DNA of 64,000 bases from Marsupella aquatica (taxonomy: Eukaryota > Marchantiophyta), in contig OZ316894.1 in NCBI GenBank assembly GCA_973895155.1, forward strand, positions 2,852,001 through 2,916,000, given 5' to 3'. Below, piece by piece: positions 11,577 to 25,249 of the stretch (positions within the stretch are counted from its first letter, which is position 1; every line of letters starts with the position of its first letter). Under the pieces are notes generated by a model that was not told the DNA's origin, ran no database searches, and saw nothing but the letters and a program-made list of their open reading frames with translations. Made by a program: the position numbers and the translations under genes.

Positions 11577-13032
11577 TGATATGACCAGGCAGTTGGACAT
11601 TGCAAAAGTCAACCACTGGATTTCAAGGAATGCGCACCTTGCCAGAAGAGTGGCATATTGGGTGTTAGAAAGGTGCACATTGGCACCTCCAGGCCCATCT
11701 AATGGTTGAGAAAAAAAATGAGACTGTAATCCAATGGCCAAGGACGCTTCCCCCCATAATGACATTTCATAATAAATAGACCATGAGAGAAAGATTACAT
11801 TTTGTAGTGTTTAGATACATTATGGTGTCTCAAAACTCAGAATTTGATGAACCTCAAATCCGCAGTTATGGGTTCCTGACACAAAAAGTTATAGACTACC
11901 AAATACATAGTCCATAGTTTTTTGCCATAAAGATTAGTAGTATGTCATGTTCCATTAGTTACTCTAGAGGCTAGTATAAAATAAACTAATACATAACCTT
12001 GTCAAAAATTAATGACCATTCCTTTATGGCACAAAAGCCATCATCCATAATTAATGAACCTTTGAAACACCCCATCTAGCTTGTCCATATAACATGGGCT
12101 CTATTTCAAACTTTCTCTACCAGGTTCAAGGTCTGCTGCCTACCCTCCCTGTCGCTTGTATCTGTTGTACTAGTTTAAGAATTATTAACAAAATGAAATG
12201 AAACCACAGTAGGGGTTTTCTAGCCTACTTGCTCAAACCAGCTTTCACCTTCTGGAGAAACTCAATTTGGTCCAACTGGAAACTACAGTGGAAGACAAGT
12301 ATGTCGGTATATTTCTCTGTCAAGTGATCCTTTGATCTTGGAGCGGTGCAATTATCATGCCCACTTGACCCTCTCGCCAAATTGCACATTGTATGTGCAC
12401 AGCACCTCACCATCGTGGATTTCAGAGGTTTCGAAGAAATTCAAGGAAACAGACAATTTCATTGCCAACCCACGATGGAACTTGTGGCTGTACACAACGC
12501 ATTGTCAATTTGGGACACTCGTGATTCCACGGTCTTGGATGTGCGTCCTGGAGAAAATGATATAACACAAATGACAGCCAGTCGAGGGTCATCGGAATTG
12601 TCTGGGATGAGCACTGAGGTGGATTTGAGTGCTTCGGAGAGAGAGTTCCGTCTTGCTGTCGGATAGAAAGCTCATCACCTCCACTTTACTAGTCTTGAGA
12701 CATTGTCGTCCTTCACCGGGACTCTAAGCACGGCTCCAAGCCCACAATGCGCGTACCCTGACCTCGATTGTACCGTCAGCTGCCCTGCCTGCGTCACTCT
12801 GAGGGTGTGTGATCATCGATTACGGAGTCAGAGAATCTGACTTCTGTCGCCGACTCGGCCATCGTTTTATGGGGCTAATGGATTTCTCGGAATTCCTTCA
12901 CGTTCATCTGACGAGGTCAGCAGGACAGATCGTTTCATGAGTAGTCCTGCGTTAAGATCAGTCTCTTGCAGGCTCAAGCCAGGCCCACAACTGCATGATA
13001 TCGAACTTTCCAAAGCATGTAATTGTTTGCCT

Positions 13033-13102
13033 GGGCACCCTACCAACCGTATCAACACGCAGGGAGTGGGCACCCTACCAACCGTATCAACACGCAGGGA
13101 GT
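13033..13102. repeat. 35-bp perfect tandem duplication
   Basis: The 35-bp unit starting GGGCACCCTACCAACC at 13033 is repeated exactly at 13068. It lies between weak open frames and is not a multiple of three, so it would shift any frame running through it. Confidence 0.92.
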
Positions 13103-15461
13103 GAGTCAGATACACGGAGCCCAGTTTGCACGTCTGGTAATATGGATGCAGTGCTTGGTCCAGCATCGAATATTGTCACTCCTGCCTGAAGGCTGGGAGC
13201 TCGCATGTGTAATTCAGTGCTTTTGTTCAAATAAGAAGCACCTTATGATCTGCGTTCCGACCAACATTTCAGGAGTCGATGCCCCATAATTTCGTCAGTA
13301 CCTCATCTACCACTTCTGATCACCTGCGACCACCTGTGCCTGCCATAGCCCTGCCTCAACCGCCCCGATCGTCCTCATCCCACGCTGTGACTAGATCTGG
13401 ATGAAATTCACCCGGCCCGGCAATCTCAGTAGTGACAGCAGAGGGTGACGCAGTAACAGAAACTTATTCAGATGACTTTACCAATGAGCTTCAGACAACG
13501 AAATCCGCACGGTCCAGAGATTTATGTCGATATCTAAGCTCACACATTCATACGAATCTGTCTTTGCTGACGGTGGCATCGTATTATTAGTGAGCAAAGT
13601 ACAATCGCGAGAAATGACGTTATTGAGAGGAACTTCAGACGATTGGGTCACACAAATTGACGGCGACTTCATGGGATTTGGGTTCACGAAATTGAAAGCA
13701 AATTTAAAGAAAGTCGTCAAAGTTGCATTAGAAATGTGAGTTGCTACAAAGAAATCACTCTGTTCTGCATCTTACTTACACATTCGTTAGGACGAATGTG
13801 ATTGGTTTAGTTCTACGACTGATAACCAACATTCTTCTCGAGCAGCTCCACTGATGAAATTTATAACAGACCAGGATCGAGTCGAGTGGAGATTCATCGA
13901 GGCATTGACAGAATTCAGGCCAGTTCAGTAGCAGATTGTCTTGTAAAACCTGTGGCTCGGATATAACCTAGTCAATTGGATCGCACCTGACAACAAAATC
14001 AGGAGTGGCTTGAGACAATGTAACTGTGCTGTACAGCACTTCGTTAGAGATGACTAAACGTCATGAAGATTTTCTAACTCATCAGAAAATATCAGAGGAG
14101 ACCCTCGAAGACGTTGCACTGCGCATTTTTAGAAACTTGGTGCAATTTTGGTGAAGCCTGTCCAAAATTTGTGTAGTCCTAACTATGCTAAAGCAGTGTG
14201 GTTGATGCCAATAACGACTTCATAAGTCAGAGAAATTCAGAGGGGATATCTATAGGCCGCCTAGTGGCTTAAATGCCACTTCTAGAATATATACTAAAGA
14301 TCCGTTTTCCCAGACTTGGAGCAGGAGTAAGGCCTCCGATGCAATTATGGTTGAGCTGGGAAATTGGACATCTGTAACCTCTAATCCTACTATTATGTAT
14401 ACATGTTGGAAGAGTTCTACCGTCCAAGGTCACTGGCACGACAGAAAGGGAGAGATTCTTAAGGATACCGCAACAGTAGTGTCGCCTGGAAGTTGTACCC
14501 AGACTCTAACAAAGACTAGAAGCTGGATCGATGGGACCTGGTCTGGAGGACTGACTCCCAGATTTATGACGTTTTCCACCCGTGTTTTCTGTACAAAGAG
14601 AAGCAAGCCTAGACAGAGCTTCGACTATCCATTGCTACGAAAGAACGCTCGTAGAGAAATTCATCTTGGTCACGAGGCCGGGTCGTCATGCGAGAGAAAA
14701 TGAATAGATGCGACCACCCGGCCTGGGGCTCCTTTGCGTACCTAAGAATATCCTACACGTCTGCGCAAACGAACTCAAAAAGTGCAGACGCCCTCGGAGT
14801 TGTTGTACAAAGCCGTCGGCACAACGAACGGTGGTGGTTCAGTGCTAGTAGGTCTCAAGTCCTCTATTACTCTGCAGGCAAGAAGGACCACATGGAAATG
14901 AGATTTCTCCGCCTCACCGATTACGAGAGCATTCAGCCATGAATTAACAAGGACCAAGAAGAACGAGTAGTCTAACTGAAGTCAAGTGCCCGATCGTTGA
15001 GTACACGAGGCGAACAAGATTGGAACGTCGAGGGTGTGAAAACACAAGAAAAATTTCGTTGGTCCTTCTGCAATGGGAAACACCTTGTCTTCGACTAACT
15101 CAAGTCAGTCCTATCTTGTCATTTATGTTCTACGGAGAACTTCAACGACTGCCCACATTACTTGTTGGAGAGGCCTAAGAGGCAACGTTAGAAATTCCTT
15201 AGGCTGTTCTTTATTACATTCCTCAGACATCATTACGCAGCACGATAAATTAGTCCTCGGTCACATTGGCGCTTCTGAAGTTTCCCTCCAGAGATTCGGA
15301 GATCTGGAAGGTTTCAAGAAGTTTTCGTTTGGTCTTATTGTCGCATTCTAAATTTCTCAATCTCCTGGGCGGAGAAAACTCAACTCTGGACGGATTCAGC
15401 GATGTTCAAGCGATATCTTGAAGTACTTAAAATGAGGCTCTCAGTCTTCCAAGAGCACCAA

Positions 15462-18400
15462 CTAAACATTTGTGACTGACCGTTCTCGGTAAGCAGCAGT
15501 GCATCGCTCATGGGACAAGTGCAACCGAGCAAATATGCGATGAAAGCTCTGAGGCTTTCTTTTTGAGCTGGACTTCAAGAACTTATCGTTCTTCCAAAGA
15601 TTTTGCATCTCAGCAAACCTACAACCAAAGCCATCCAGATGCAAATTACCTACTTGTTACTTATTAGGTTTTTCAATTTTTTTCTCTTGGGGCATGGACA
15701 CACATCTGCCTATTATACTGACCAATATCACATGTGCCATTAATTTAGAGGTCTTCTGGATGTTTACTGTTCGTTTCAAAGGCTAATCCGCAAATGCCGT
15801 ACAGACTAATTTTGTTATTGTTTAAGCCAGACATTAGTTCTTCACGACATATTCAACATTAATCGCTAGTTGTTCCAGCCTTCTCATTGGTGCGAACTTG
15901 AAGATCGATTCACATTCAGATTCCAAGAATAGAAACAGTGAAGTCGAATGGCTGGATACACGACAGTTATATAATGAGGGAGCTGTATATAAATTTAGAC
16001 AGCCTATAAAGTAGAAGTTTTTCGAAGCACTGGCATGACATAGGATCTCACACTCCCATCTGTCAGATAAAATCCTCCCAAACTCTTCAGAAACAGCAAA
16101 GAGGAACATTTGACAACATCCCAACCCGGGTAATTTGAGACCTATTGACCATTCTAAATGAACTGTACCCAGGACGAAGGTTCCCAGGAGTGAATGGACG
16201 GAAATCGGACTCCATCGAATGTGTAAGTGAGAAAGAAGATCACCGCAGCATAGGGAAAACCTTACAGGAGGGAAATTTTCATCTGGACCGTGAGGAAGGG
16301 ACATAACAAGAGTAAATGAGACGACTTACATTAAATTTACCTTGCAACACGGTCAACTTTCCCGCCTCGTCGTGGTCCTCCGGGTGTGAGCGTGTCTTTC
16401 GTAGTCGCACTGCTCCGCGAAACATAAGAGGTAAATGATGGAGTCTTGCCAAATGGTGATGACAAAATATCTTTTGGTGTCGCACTGCGCGAACTAAATG
16501 AACTTTTTGCGTATGGTGACACCGAATTGCTCTTCGAAGCTTGGGATTGGGCAGACGGTGCTCGTTGAGGGCCTATAACAAGATTCGAACAGGCACATGT
16601 CAGTACTAGCAGTTTCAGTCAGCAAATCTCTGAACTTGGATCATACATCCAGAGAAGCTACAATTGATCAATTTGAGGGCGTGGGTCTTAATGTAGAAGA
16701 GACATAAGACAATCTCGGACCAAAGGTCTGGCTCCATACAATCGACCAATGTTAGTGTTTGTATAGATTTGGCTGATTTACAAGCACCAGGGAGCAATGA
16801 AAGAACTGCGATGAGATCGACGTATCAACCTGACATGTGGACAGTAAGAATGAAAGAATGATTTTCAAAGTCATTCATTCTGGTCCCTCCTGGCAGCCCG
16901 CTTGTTAGGTGTCTGACCTCACTTCCTCTTTGTTCAATTGGAGTGCTTTATTTCGTTGTGTACCAGATATTTCTTTGTGGTGAGTCATAGATTATTACCC
17001 AATGCGACCCTCAGTTCAATATGAGCAGTATAGAGTGAGAATGAATGATTAAATGGTTTATAAGGTCAAGCCTCGGATGGTAGATGGTAGATGTTAGACC
17101 TCCCATCCCCCTGATTCAAGTTGGGAACTTCAGCTCAGTGGCATCAATCTATTTCTATCTGCACTAAATAGGGACACAAGGTGATTCTCTCTAGATCCAT
17201 TAGCACGAGATTAGACATAGGCTTTAAAAGAGGAAGGAGACGGAAAAAATGAAATTTAGCAAGGCGCATGATACACACCCGAAGATCTTGAGCTCTCCGT
17301 GCTTGATCGAAGAGAAGGAGTTCGTCGTTCAGTGAGCCTCGAACTATCAGAGGCGAAATCCATAGAGGAACCCAACCGCCTGGTCTTGAGAAGCATTTTC
17401 GAATTATTATTCAAGTCATTTTTCGGATCAAACAGCGGCGTGGAGGGAACAGCAGAAGCACTTTTGTTCGAAGGGACCTTCTGTTTCGATAGTAATCCTG
17501 ATCCTGCCCCTGCCCCTGCCCCTGTCTCTTTCCTTACGGACCGTTTGTGCTGTGGCGATGCTTCAGTCTCACTCAAAGTTGTCTCACGAAGACTTTTGCC
17601 AAATGGACTCTTGCTACCAGTGGTTGTACTTTGCGAGTTGTTCTCGCCACTTCCTCGCACAGTACTACAGGCACTGCAATGGGAGCCTAGCCTGTGCTCC
17701 GACAACACATTCGCAACGCATGAGCGCTCCCGAGTTGAGGGGTGGTTGAGACCTGAGGCTGGCTGCTCTCGGACCCTGACGGGAGATAAACCGAGAAAGG
17801 AAATGTCTAGATCAGTTCCATCCGATGCACTACAAGTCCTCGTGTGTCGAAATGCCAACCTTGGGCTGCTACTGCTCTTCTCTGCCGACTTAGGAAGGCG
17901 ATAAATTCTCTCGGATTTCAATTTTCGAGCACTTGATGGCGGAGTGGTTGTGTTCTCAACGAGATGAGAATCCACCTGACTGCGGCCCTCCAAATTTTCC
18001 GAAAGATGCGTATCGTTAGCTTCTTCTACTATCTCGTTTCTCCTCCTGGAAAGTGCCAGCGACTTAGAATGGCCAAGAACTCTCTCGGATTTCAGTTTCC
18101 GAGCGCTGAATGGCGGAGTTGTTTTGTTCTCAAACAGGAGATGAGAATCCACCTGGCTGCCGCCTTTCACGATGTCCCAAGGATGCTCATCGGTGGCTTC
18201 TTCTACTATCTCGTTCCGTCTGGAGATTACCCGAGAACTCCGTGATCGCTTAAGCATAACTGAAGAACTGTACTTCAGAGCTTTAGCAGAATGTGATTCT
18301 TTTTTCGTTACCATTTGGTCCTCTGCAATGCTCATGTTACTCCGGTCGTTGAGAGGAGACTGATGACGACCACCGCCACCACCCCTCCGATCTGGAGTTC

Positions 18401-19811
18401 TCACCACGAGAGGGACGCCCAAATCAACGGGATTCTCACTTTCAACAGGCTGTTGAGCAGTATGGTGTCTACAACTCACATGAGCATCATTTATGCTGTC
18501 TGATATCTTCTGGTTAACGTGCGCAAATGTCTCCTGGTCAATGATATCTTTAGGGTAAAGATCATCCAGACTCTTTTCGAATGCAGCCAGGAATTGGTCT
18601 TTGGACATGGCTGAGAGTTTGTCCAACATTTGGTCTTTGGTCAATTGATCCGGAGAGGACCGTGGAGAAGGCACAAACGGATTATCCTCGGCTTCCTGAT
18701 GCGACGGAGGAAGATTATCGTGAGCATACTCATGGGATGGAAGGGGGATTTCCTCACTCATAATCAGCTCCGATTGCTGGTAGGTGTCAGTTGTGAAATT
18801 CTCCGGATAAAGCATCCCGCCCTGCTGATAAGAGACTTCGGGAGATATCCTACTTGAACTTTCCTGCCTCGTGAAAACAGGGCCTGTATTGATTCCTTTT
18901 ACACCTAGGCCTCCTCTCTCGCTGTTCAACCCACTCTTGTACCCATCATTCGAATCATTTGCAGTGATGCCTTCCTTGGCCGTTCCCATGAATGATGACG
19001 ATGAGAATTCGTCCCGGGCAGATCTGTTACCTTCACTTCTTTCAGCCATGGTGACACCCTCTGCCTGTAGATCACTTCCGTCATCAGCCCTTTCTAAATC
19101 TCCACTAGTTGAAGGCTCAGCCGGAGGCTGAATTTCACGGTCAAGGAAGGCCTCATGTTGCTTTTGCCGATGACCTAGTCTGCTTTCTGAAATGCCAGAG
19201 GAGGCATGCTCTGTTTGCTCGTATTTTTCATGCGTCCCTGTCTCTGAACTGGGAGCAGTACCACTGTTGGCCAGTGCTCCCACATCTACAGCAAGATGTT
19301 CCTTTCTCTTGCTTCGTATTGATCTTCCCACCACTCTCCACCGATCCAAAAGGCTTTCAACATATATCTCATGCTCATCTGCCAGTCCCACCGGTTTGCG
19401 GATGGTCCTCTGAGTGGAATCCCCCGACCCTGAGCCAAACATCTCTACTTTGGTTCCCTGCATAACTTTCAGCATTTTCCTCATCTCATCGAGCTCTGTG
19501 GCGAAATCCGGAGTGAAGCAGACGGAGTCCATTCCTCCTTTCCTAACAGTCCGTTTCCTTAATGTTGCAAACTCTCGATCTCCAGGAACTGCTGGTCCGT
19601 GCACTTGCAGTGGTGACTTCTCTGCAAAACGAACTCGACGAGACGAAGGGATAGATCCATCTCTGTCTCCTACCTTCTGAACGTTGTCCAAGGTCTGAGG
19701 AGAAACATCGAGCTGCAACTGGGACAGGGAGGAGACGATGAAGTCGTGGGGTAAAGCCCCGTAGCCTAGAGCGTGTAGCTCCTGACGAAGCTCCGCCATT
19801 GTAAACGCCAT
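15462..19811 (-). CDS. HYLS1: HYLS1-like centriole/basal-body protein, three exons
   Basis: Predicted exons on the minus strand are 19811-17279, 16572-16341 and 15618-15462. Donors are G|GTGTGT and AAG|GTAAAT, and acceptors are ...TTATAG and ...GGTTGTAG. Total coding length is 2922 nt, an exact multiple of three, giving 973 residues. The N-terminus (ELRQELHALGYGALPHDFI, residues 8-26) matches the short helical motif at the start of many HYLS1 proteins. The spliced C-terminus carries KVDRVARFAEMQNLWKND, which matches the conserved HYLS1 C-terminal box (human DRVARYFEYKRDW). The motif is split across intron 2, so it supports the splice model. Between them lies about 850 residues of polar, Ser-rich, probably disordered sequence, much longer than the roughly 300 residues of the animal protein. 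HYLS1 proteins sit on centrioles and are needed for cilium assembly. In a plant this implies a role in sperm basal bodies. The family call rests on two short motifs, so it is probable rather than certain. Confidence 0.72.
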
Positions 19812-22353
19812 TGTGGATCGACAAATAAATCAAACCAGAGAAAAAACCTACTACTACGAGACTTGCCACCAGCGTCTGAAGGCACACTAAAAACAGGATG
19901 CACACTAAAAACTATACTACACCAGAAGAATACATCTTGGAGTCAATTAGCCTCCCGAAAGAAATGAAGGGGGTGGAACACAGCATTGAAATTGCAGCCT
20001 CGAAAGATGAACAGCAATGCGCAGCAGCAGTTTGTGGGTATGAAATAGCAGATAGTGCACTACTTCTGTCTGGAGGCTCCAGTGTTGATAAATCCGGAGA
20101 GGACGCCCGCAGCCGCATTGTAGGTAGAGAGACAATAATTCAGCACCGAAAACGTACAAAGATGTCGGTGGTGGCTGTGGAAAAGCAGTACTATACAACG
20201 AGTCGGCAAGGGATGGCAAGGCAAGAAATGCAATTTTGGACAGGCAGCACTGAAAACGACCAAAGCAATCAGATCGTTTTCAGAATTCCGGAAAGCACTA
20301 AGAGCAGATCACGCGCCATCGTTTTCACTCTCTTCAAAGAATCTCAGCTCCGGCCGACGCGAGCCCCTCTCATCTCAGCTATCGCACCATGACGTGCACA
20401 AAAAACGAAATGTACTGTGCTGTTTTGCCGGCTGCTGCTGCTGCTGCTTGGATCAAAATCAATGCCGGCCTCCACCACTCCTCTACGCTCGCACCAGTCT
20501 CCTACCTAATCGACCGAATTCAAATCCAGAAAATAGACCGTTACAGTGTGATGAGTCGTCAACAGCAATCGGACGAGGTCCACCACCGATCGAAATTCGG
20601 AGGACCGAGAATCAGAGACGGACAGACAGGACCACAGTAGCAGTTCAACGCATCTGTATTGTACCCAGCGGAGAAGGTGGAGGAGTTGAAGTGAAGTGGA
20701 CGAGATCGTGCAGAGCGAGGAGGAGGAGGAGGAGGAGCAGGGAGGACTACAACGGAAATCACGAAACAGTAATTCAAACGGGTGAATGGCGGGGAGCAAG
20801 ACTGATGTAGTAGTAGAATATACAAAGAAAAACCTCAGTTCAAGTTACATTATGTTAAGTTACGTTTTTTGCAGTCGACCTCGTCTTTTCTGCACAAATG
20901 TCGAGGGATCTTGGAGAGTTCACAGGGAGGAAACGGGAAGGAATCAAATTCAAGCTTCAAATCAAATGCCAACCACTTCACGAAAAAAAAGGTTTAAAAA
21001 ACTCAACCCAAGAAGAACGATGGACGATCAACGACGATGCACAAGAGGGAAGGAGGAAGGAGATGGATTGGGACGACGGATTCGAGGGATGGGAGCAGAG
21101 GAAGAAGGGGCGGATGTGGAAGGTCCAGAGCTTTCAATTCAAGCACAAGAGTGTGGAGGGGAGAGCGGGAACTCGGGGCCGAACCGAAGCCCGAACAAAA
21201 CCCCGGGGCGAGGGACGAACGTGATCGACCGTCCGAGGCTGGATCGTGAGTGTACTGACGGGAGTCGTGTGTCGCCGAAGCTGGGTAATGAGTTGTCCAA
21301 GGGAAGTCGTGCGGGCCGAGCCGAGGTGGCGAATAGGAAATGAATGCGTCTCGATCTACGTGGACATTTGAATTTTGGACATTTACTGTAGTCTGGAGAA
21401 TAGTTTTTTCCTAGGAGCGCCCGTTTTACACTTCCGGAGCAGTAAAGTTGACTCTCTCTAAGTGCAATCTCTTGTATTATCGGTTGCTTTCCTTTAGAAG
21501 AGCACACCCCCTAGTACGTGCACTTATCGATAAGTGCGCATGATACCAGGGATTTGATACCAAGTTGTGTTGGCTATTGCAGATTCAGCATCACAAAGTG
21601 ATTGAACAACCATAGGGATTCCAAAAGCCCCCACACACATTGTAAATACTATAATATAACCAGATCACACCAAGGATCAGTGAGTAGCCTTGTACCTCTT
21701 ATCCCTGCCCTAATTCTGTGCCCTAACTCCTTATGTGCATTCTAACTCTACTAAGAATGGACATGCATTTATCAGTAAATGCGATTCAAGGGTTTGTGCT
21801 TTTATTACGGACCCCACTAGAGGTCCCTTCCAAAATTCCTGGCACCACATCGTGCCACGTCAACAACAACCGCAACAAACAAGACTCGTCAATTTTGTGA
21901 ATCAAACTTATAGTTTTCATTCGTGTTTGTGTCAATTTGGGTGTAAATTTTGGGACGTTGTGCCGTAAAAAGAAAAATAAAAACATTGGAAATGCAAAGA
22001 ACAAGACGGTTAAAACTGTCACTATGTAACCATTTTAGTTACATTTTCAATTTTAAAACTTAAATTCAAAGATTTATAAAAAGTATTTTTCATATAATAA
22101 ATAATGACTAATAACTAACTTGATAACTTCTTTGTTAAAACGCAACTCCCGGTATGTAAGGACCTCTCGTATTGTACGGCCATTAATGCTCGGAAGAGCA
22201 CATAGAAACCCAGGATTGGGGAGGAGGAATGGCTGGAATCTTGAAAGTTCATTCTCAAAACAAAAAATACCCAGTCGTAGATCTCATTGAGATCTTTCTT
22301 TTGCACCCTAGATCGCCTTCTAACATGGATGAATAAGATTTCTAGAGACATTA
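19812..22353. other. upstream region of HYLS1-like gene and copia 2 flank
   Basis: The open frames here (plus 19898-20392, 20394-20810, 20786-21343, 20898-21224 and their minus-strand shadows) are low-complexity or without domains. They probably represent the HYLS1-like 5' UTR and promoter. A GCT run lies near 20430-20450 and GAGGAG runs near 20718-20736. Bases 22289-22353 resemble 51211-51277 on the far side of copia 2. Confidence 0.4.
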
Positions 22354-22720
22354 TGTTGAGCATAGACGACGATCGCAACGGCAAGCCCATGAACCATCCA
22401 ACGCACAATAGTCGACACAAGATATACGTGGTTCACCTCCTTGAGGCTACGTCCACGGGAACACACAAGAGAGCTTTACTGAACTCTAAGCCCGTCGGCT
22501 ATACCGAGTCTCCATAGTGTAAGCTCTCCCTATCTCTCAAGTGGCTCCATAACAATGAGCCTTGGTTCTTCCTCTCCAAGCACACATGCCTCTTATGATA
22601 TAGTGTGCAACTTAGTTGTACCTAACCACATAGTTGTACCTAATCACGTAGTTGTACCAACCCACGTTGTTGTACCAACCACGTCATACCTAACCTAGAC
22701 GTAAGAGTAAATACCCAACA
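22354..22720 (-). repeat. 3' LTR of copia 2
   Basis: This LTR is 367 bp. On the plus strand it reads TGTTGAGCAT...ACCCAACA, and it matches 50721-51087 except at about four bases (two within GTCTCCATA versus GTGTCCACA). Confidence 0.95.
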
Positions 22721-22732
22721 ATCTTCCCCTTG
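22721..22732 (-). promoter_or_regulatory. polypurine tract of copia 2
   Basis: On the minus strand this reads CAAGGGGAAGAT and abuts the 3' LTR, as expected for the plus-strand primer. Confidence 0.8.
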
Positions 22733-22910
22733 ACTCTGGTCTAGGGGAGAGTAATACTGCCAATGTATATGATCCCTTAGCGAAAAGTTCTGGACAAAAA
22801 CCAAACCGGTTTCCCTCTCTAACTAGAGCAAACCATAACTAAGCCGTAGCCTAATACATAGGAATGAGGAAGAGCATATATCAGTAATTACAATGAATGT
22901 TAAGAAAACT

Positions 22911-24948
22911 CTACTTGTGATGCAATTGCAAAACCTGCAATACGTCACGGTGTCTAGAGAAACTCTCCAAAGGAATCACTTTGGTAAATGCGTCAGCCGG
23001 GTTGAGTTTACCATCAATCTTGACTAGCTCAAACAAATTATCAGACATAGCCTGCCTGATAAAATGGTACCTGACGTCAATGTGCTTCACTCTGCTGTCC
23101 ATCACCTGGTTCACAGCAAGGTGGAGCACACTTTGACTATCACAATGGAGCTTCACATTCCCCTGTGGCAATCCCATTTCAGTGATAAGTCTATCCAACC
23201 AAATCGCTTCATTTGCTGCTTCCGCAGCTGCAACATACTCCGCTTCTGTAGTAGACTGAGCAATACACTTCTGCAAAGTAGACCTCCAACTTATGCATCC
23301 ACCGCCAAGTGTGAACATGTATCCTGTTGTTGATCTCCTTCGGTCCAAATCTTGTCCATAGTCAGAATCAACATAGCCAATCAATGATTTAGCATTCTTT
23401 GCATTCGCATCAAATAAAAGACCATGATCCACGGTACCCTTCAAGTACCTGATAATCCACTTCACTGCTTCCCAGTGTACCTTCCCTGGATTTGACATGT
23501 ACCTGCTCACCTTGCCCATAGCCATGGCAAGATCAGGTCTAGTGCAAGTCATCAAATACATGAGACTCCCCACTGCCTTGTCATACGGAACCTTTGACAT
23601 CAACCCCTTCTCTGTGTCATCCGTAGGACAGAACGCTAATGATAACTTGAAGTGTGGAGTCAACGGGGTACTTACTGGCTTGCTATTCCCCATGTTGAAC
23701 CTTGCAATTACCTTCCTCGCATAACTGCTTTGCGTCAACCATAGCTTGCCAGCCTCCAAGTCCCTAGTGATCTCCATACCCAAAATCCTCTTAGCTGGCC
23801 CTAAGTCCTTCATCTTAAACTCTGCACTAAGCAATGTCTTGAGCTTAACAATCTCAGACCTATCCTTGGCTGCAATTTAGCATATCATCCACATAAAGTA
23901 CTAAAATAATGAACCCAAAGACAACATTCTTTACCGGTTTCAAATACACACAAGGGTCAAATACACTTCTGTGAAAACCTTGTGACCGAATCCAATCGTC
24001 AAACCGCTTGTTCCACTGTCTTGGTGATTGCTTCAACCCATACAAGGATTTCAGCAATCTGCAAACCAATTCCTCCTGTCCTCTCTTCACAAAACCTAGC
24101 GGTTGTCTCATGAAGATCACCTCTTCCAATGTGCCATAGAGGAAAGCTGTGACAACATCCATCTGATCTAGCAGCAGACCAAACATTACAACAACTACAC
24201 ACAATAGTCGTATTGTAGAGTACTTAGCAACTGGTGAGAAGACCTCATTGTAATCCACACCTTTCTCTTATGTGAATCCCTTTGCTACCAACCTAGCCTT
24301 GTAGACCTTCGATCCACCTCCTATGGAATTATCCTTCAGCTTGTAAATCCACTTGTTGTCCACCACTTGCTGACCCTTAGGCAGCTTAACAAGCTCCCAA
24401 GTTTTGTTGTCCTTTAGTGACTGCATCTCCGTTTGCATTGCTGCAGTCCACTTTTGCTTCTCCTTTGAAGCACTTGCCTCATGAAATGAAGAAGGTTCCC
24501 CTTCTTCCAAAATTAACGCATCACCCTCATCATCAGCTGTAAAATCATCCTCTTGCAGTTGAAATGAATCAACCCACTGTCCATACCTTGGTGGAGCGCG
24601 TACAGTGCAACCAGATGTTCTTCTAGCCGATGACTTCGGTTGATCTGCGTGTGTTGGTACAATTTGAAGCTCAACAGCATCCACTTGCTGCTCACCAGCA
24701 TCAATAAACTCCTCTGGTTCCTCTGGCACAGGAACCAGCTCCATAATTGGAGCAACTCCTTCTCTCCGGTCATGCACCTCATAACCAATCTCCCCCTCAA
24801 CGAGATCCGGGATAGGAGATTTTCCTTTGTCAGTACGGGAGACCTGAGTATTCTCCCCCTCCTTCAATAATCTGGATTCATTGAAGGAAACATCCCTACT
24901 GACAACGAGCTTACAGGCAATAGGATCCCATAGCCTATAGGCTTTCAC
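22911..24948 (-). pseudogene. copia 2 pol, 3' half (integrase end, RT, RNase H)
   Basis: Three open segments on the minus strand (24948-24268, 24258-23860, 23834-22911) form one degraded copia pol. The first holds the post-integrase linker and the start of RT (KDNKTWELVKLPKGQ, VYKARLVAKGFT). The second holds the RT core with LDQMDVVTAFLYG and the YVDDM active-site box. The third holds the RT thumb and RNase H (IGYVDSDYGQD, STTEAEYVA). Breaks are visible: TAA after VAKGFT near 24259-24267, an extra base just after YVDDML near 23866-23880, and TAG just upstream of KAYRLWDP near 24955. None is needed to explain the original product, and I do not propose a restored protein. Confidence 0.93.
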
Positions 24949-25031
24949 ACCACTCTAGTACCCAAGAAAAACACATTTCTTGGAGGTAGGATCCAACTTG
25001 GTCTTATTCTGCTTTCGGTGTGAGAGCATAT

Positions 25032-25048
25032 AACCCCAATTTAAGGAA
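25032..25048 (+). repeat. left terminal inverted repeat of the giant element
   Basis: AACCCCAATTTAAGGAA pairs perfectly with the complement of 47810-47826. Host sequence GAGAGCATAT precedes it. Confidence 0.85.
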
Positions 25049-25249
25049 TACTGAAGTATTAGATTAATTCCAATTTTATCTAAATATTATTAGTTAATGA
25101 ATGATCAACCTCTTTAACATTTGGTGGGATAGTCAAAAACTTCAAATGTTTTGTTGCAAGATCTTTATAACAATGCATCACTAAATGACATGAAGTACCT
25201 CTTGATCCATGCACAAATCCTTAATTAAACTATCATTCATTGTTTCAAT

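Larger units (their letters stand above)
9761..15461. other. long stretch without a supported gene
   Basis: Outside the duplications listed separately, this region holds only short frames. The longest are plus 12346-12666 (106 codons), plus 14347-14703 (118 codons) and plus 14688-14942. None shows a domain or a convincing intron chain. The base composition becomes less AT-rich after about 12200, so decayed genes or retroelement fragments could lie in 12200-15000, but I cannot assign them. The 3' side borders the convergent end of the HYLS1-like gene. Confidence 0.4.

Noticed and set aside
19898-20392. 164-codon frame divergent from the HYLS1-like gene
   Set aside because: No domain, no homologous pattern and several other overlapping open frames. 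It is more likely promoter and 5' leader DNA.
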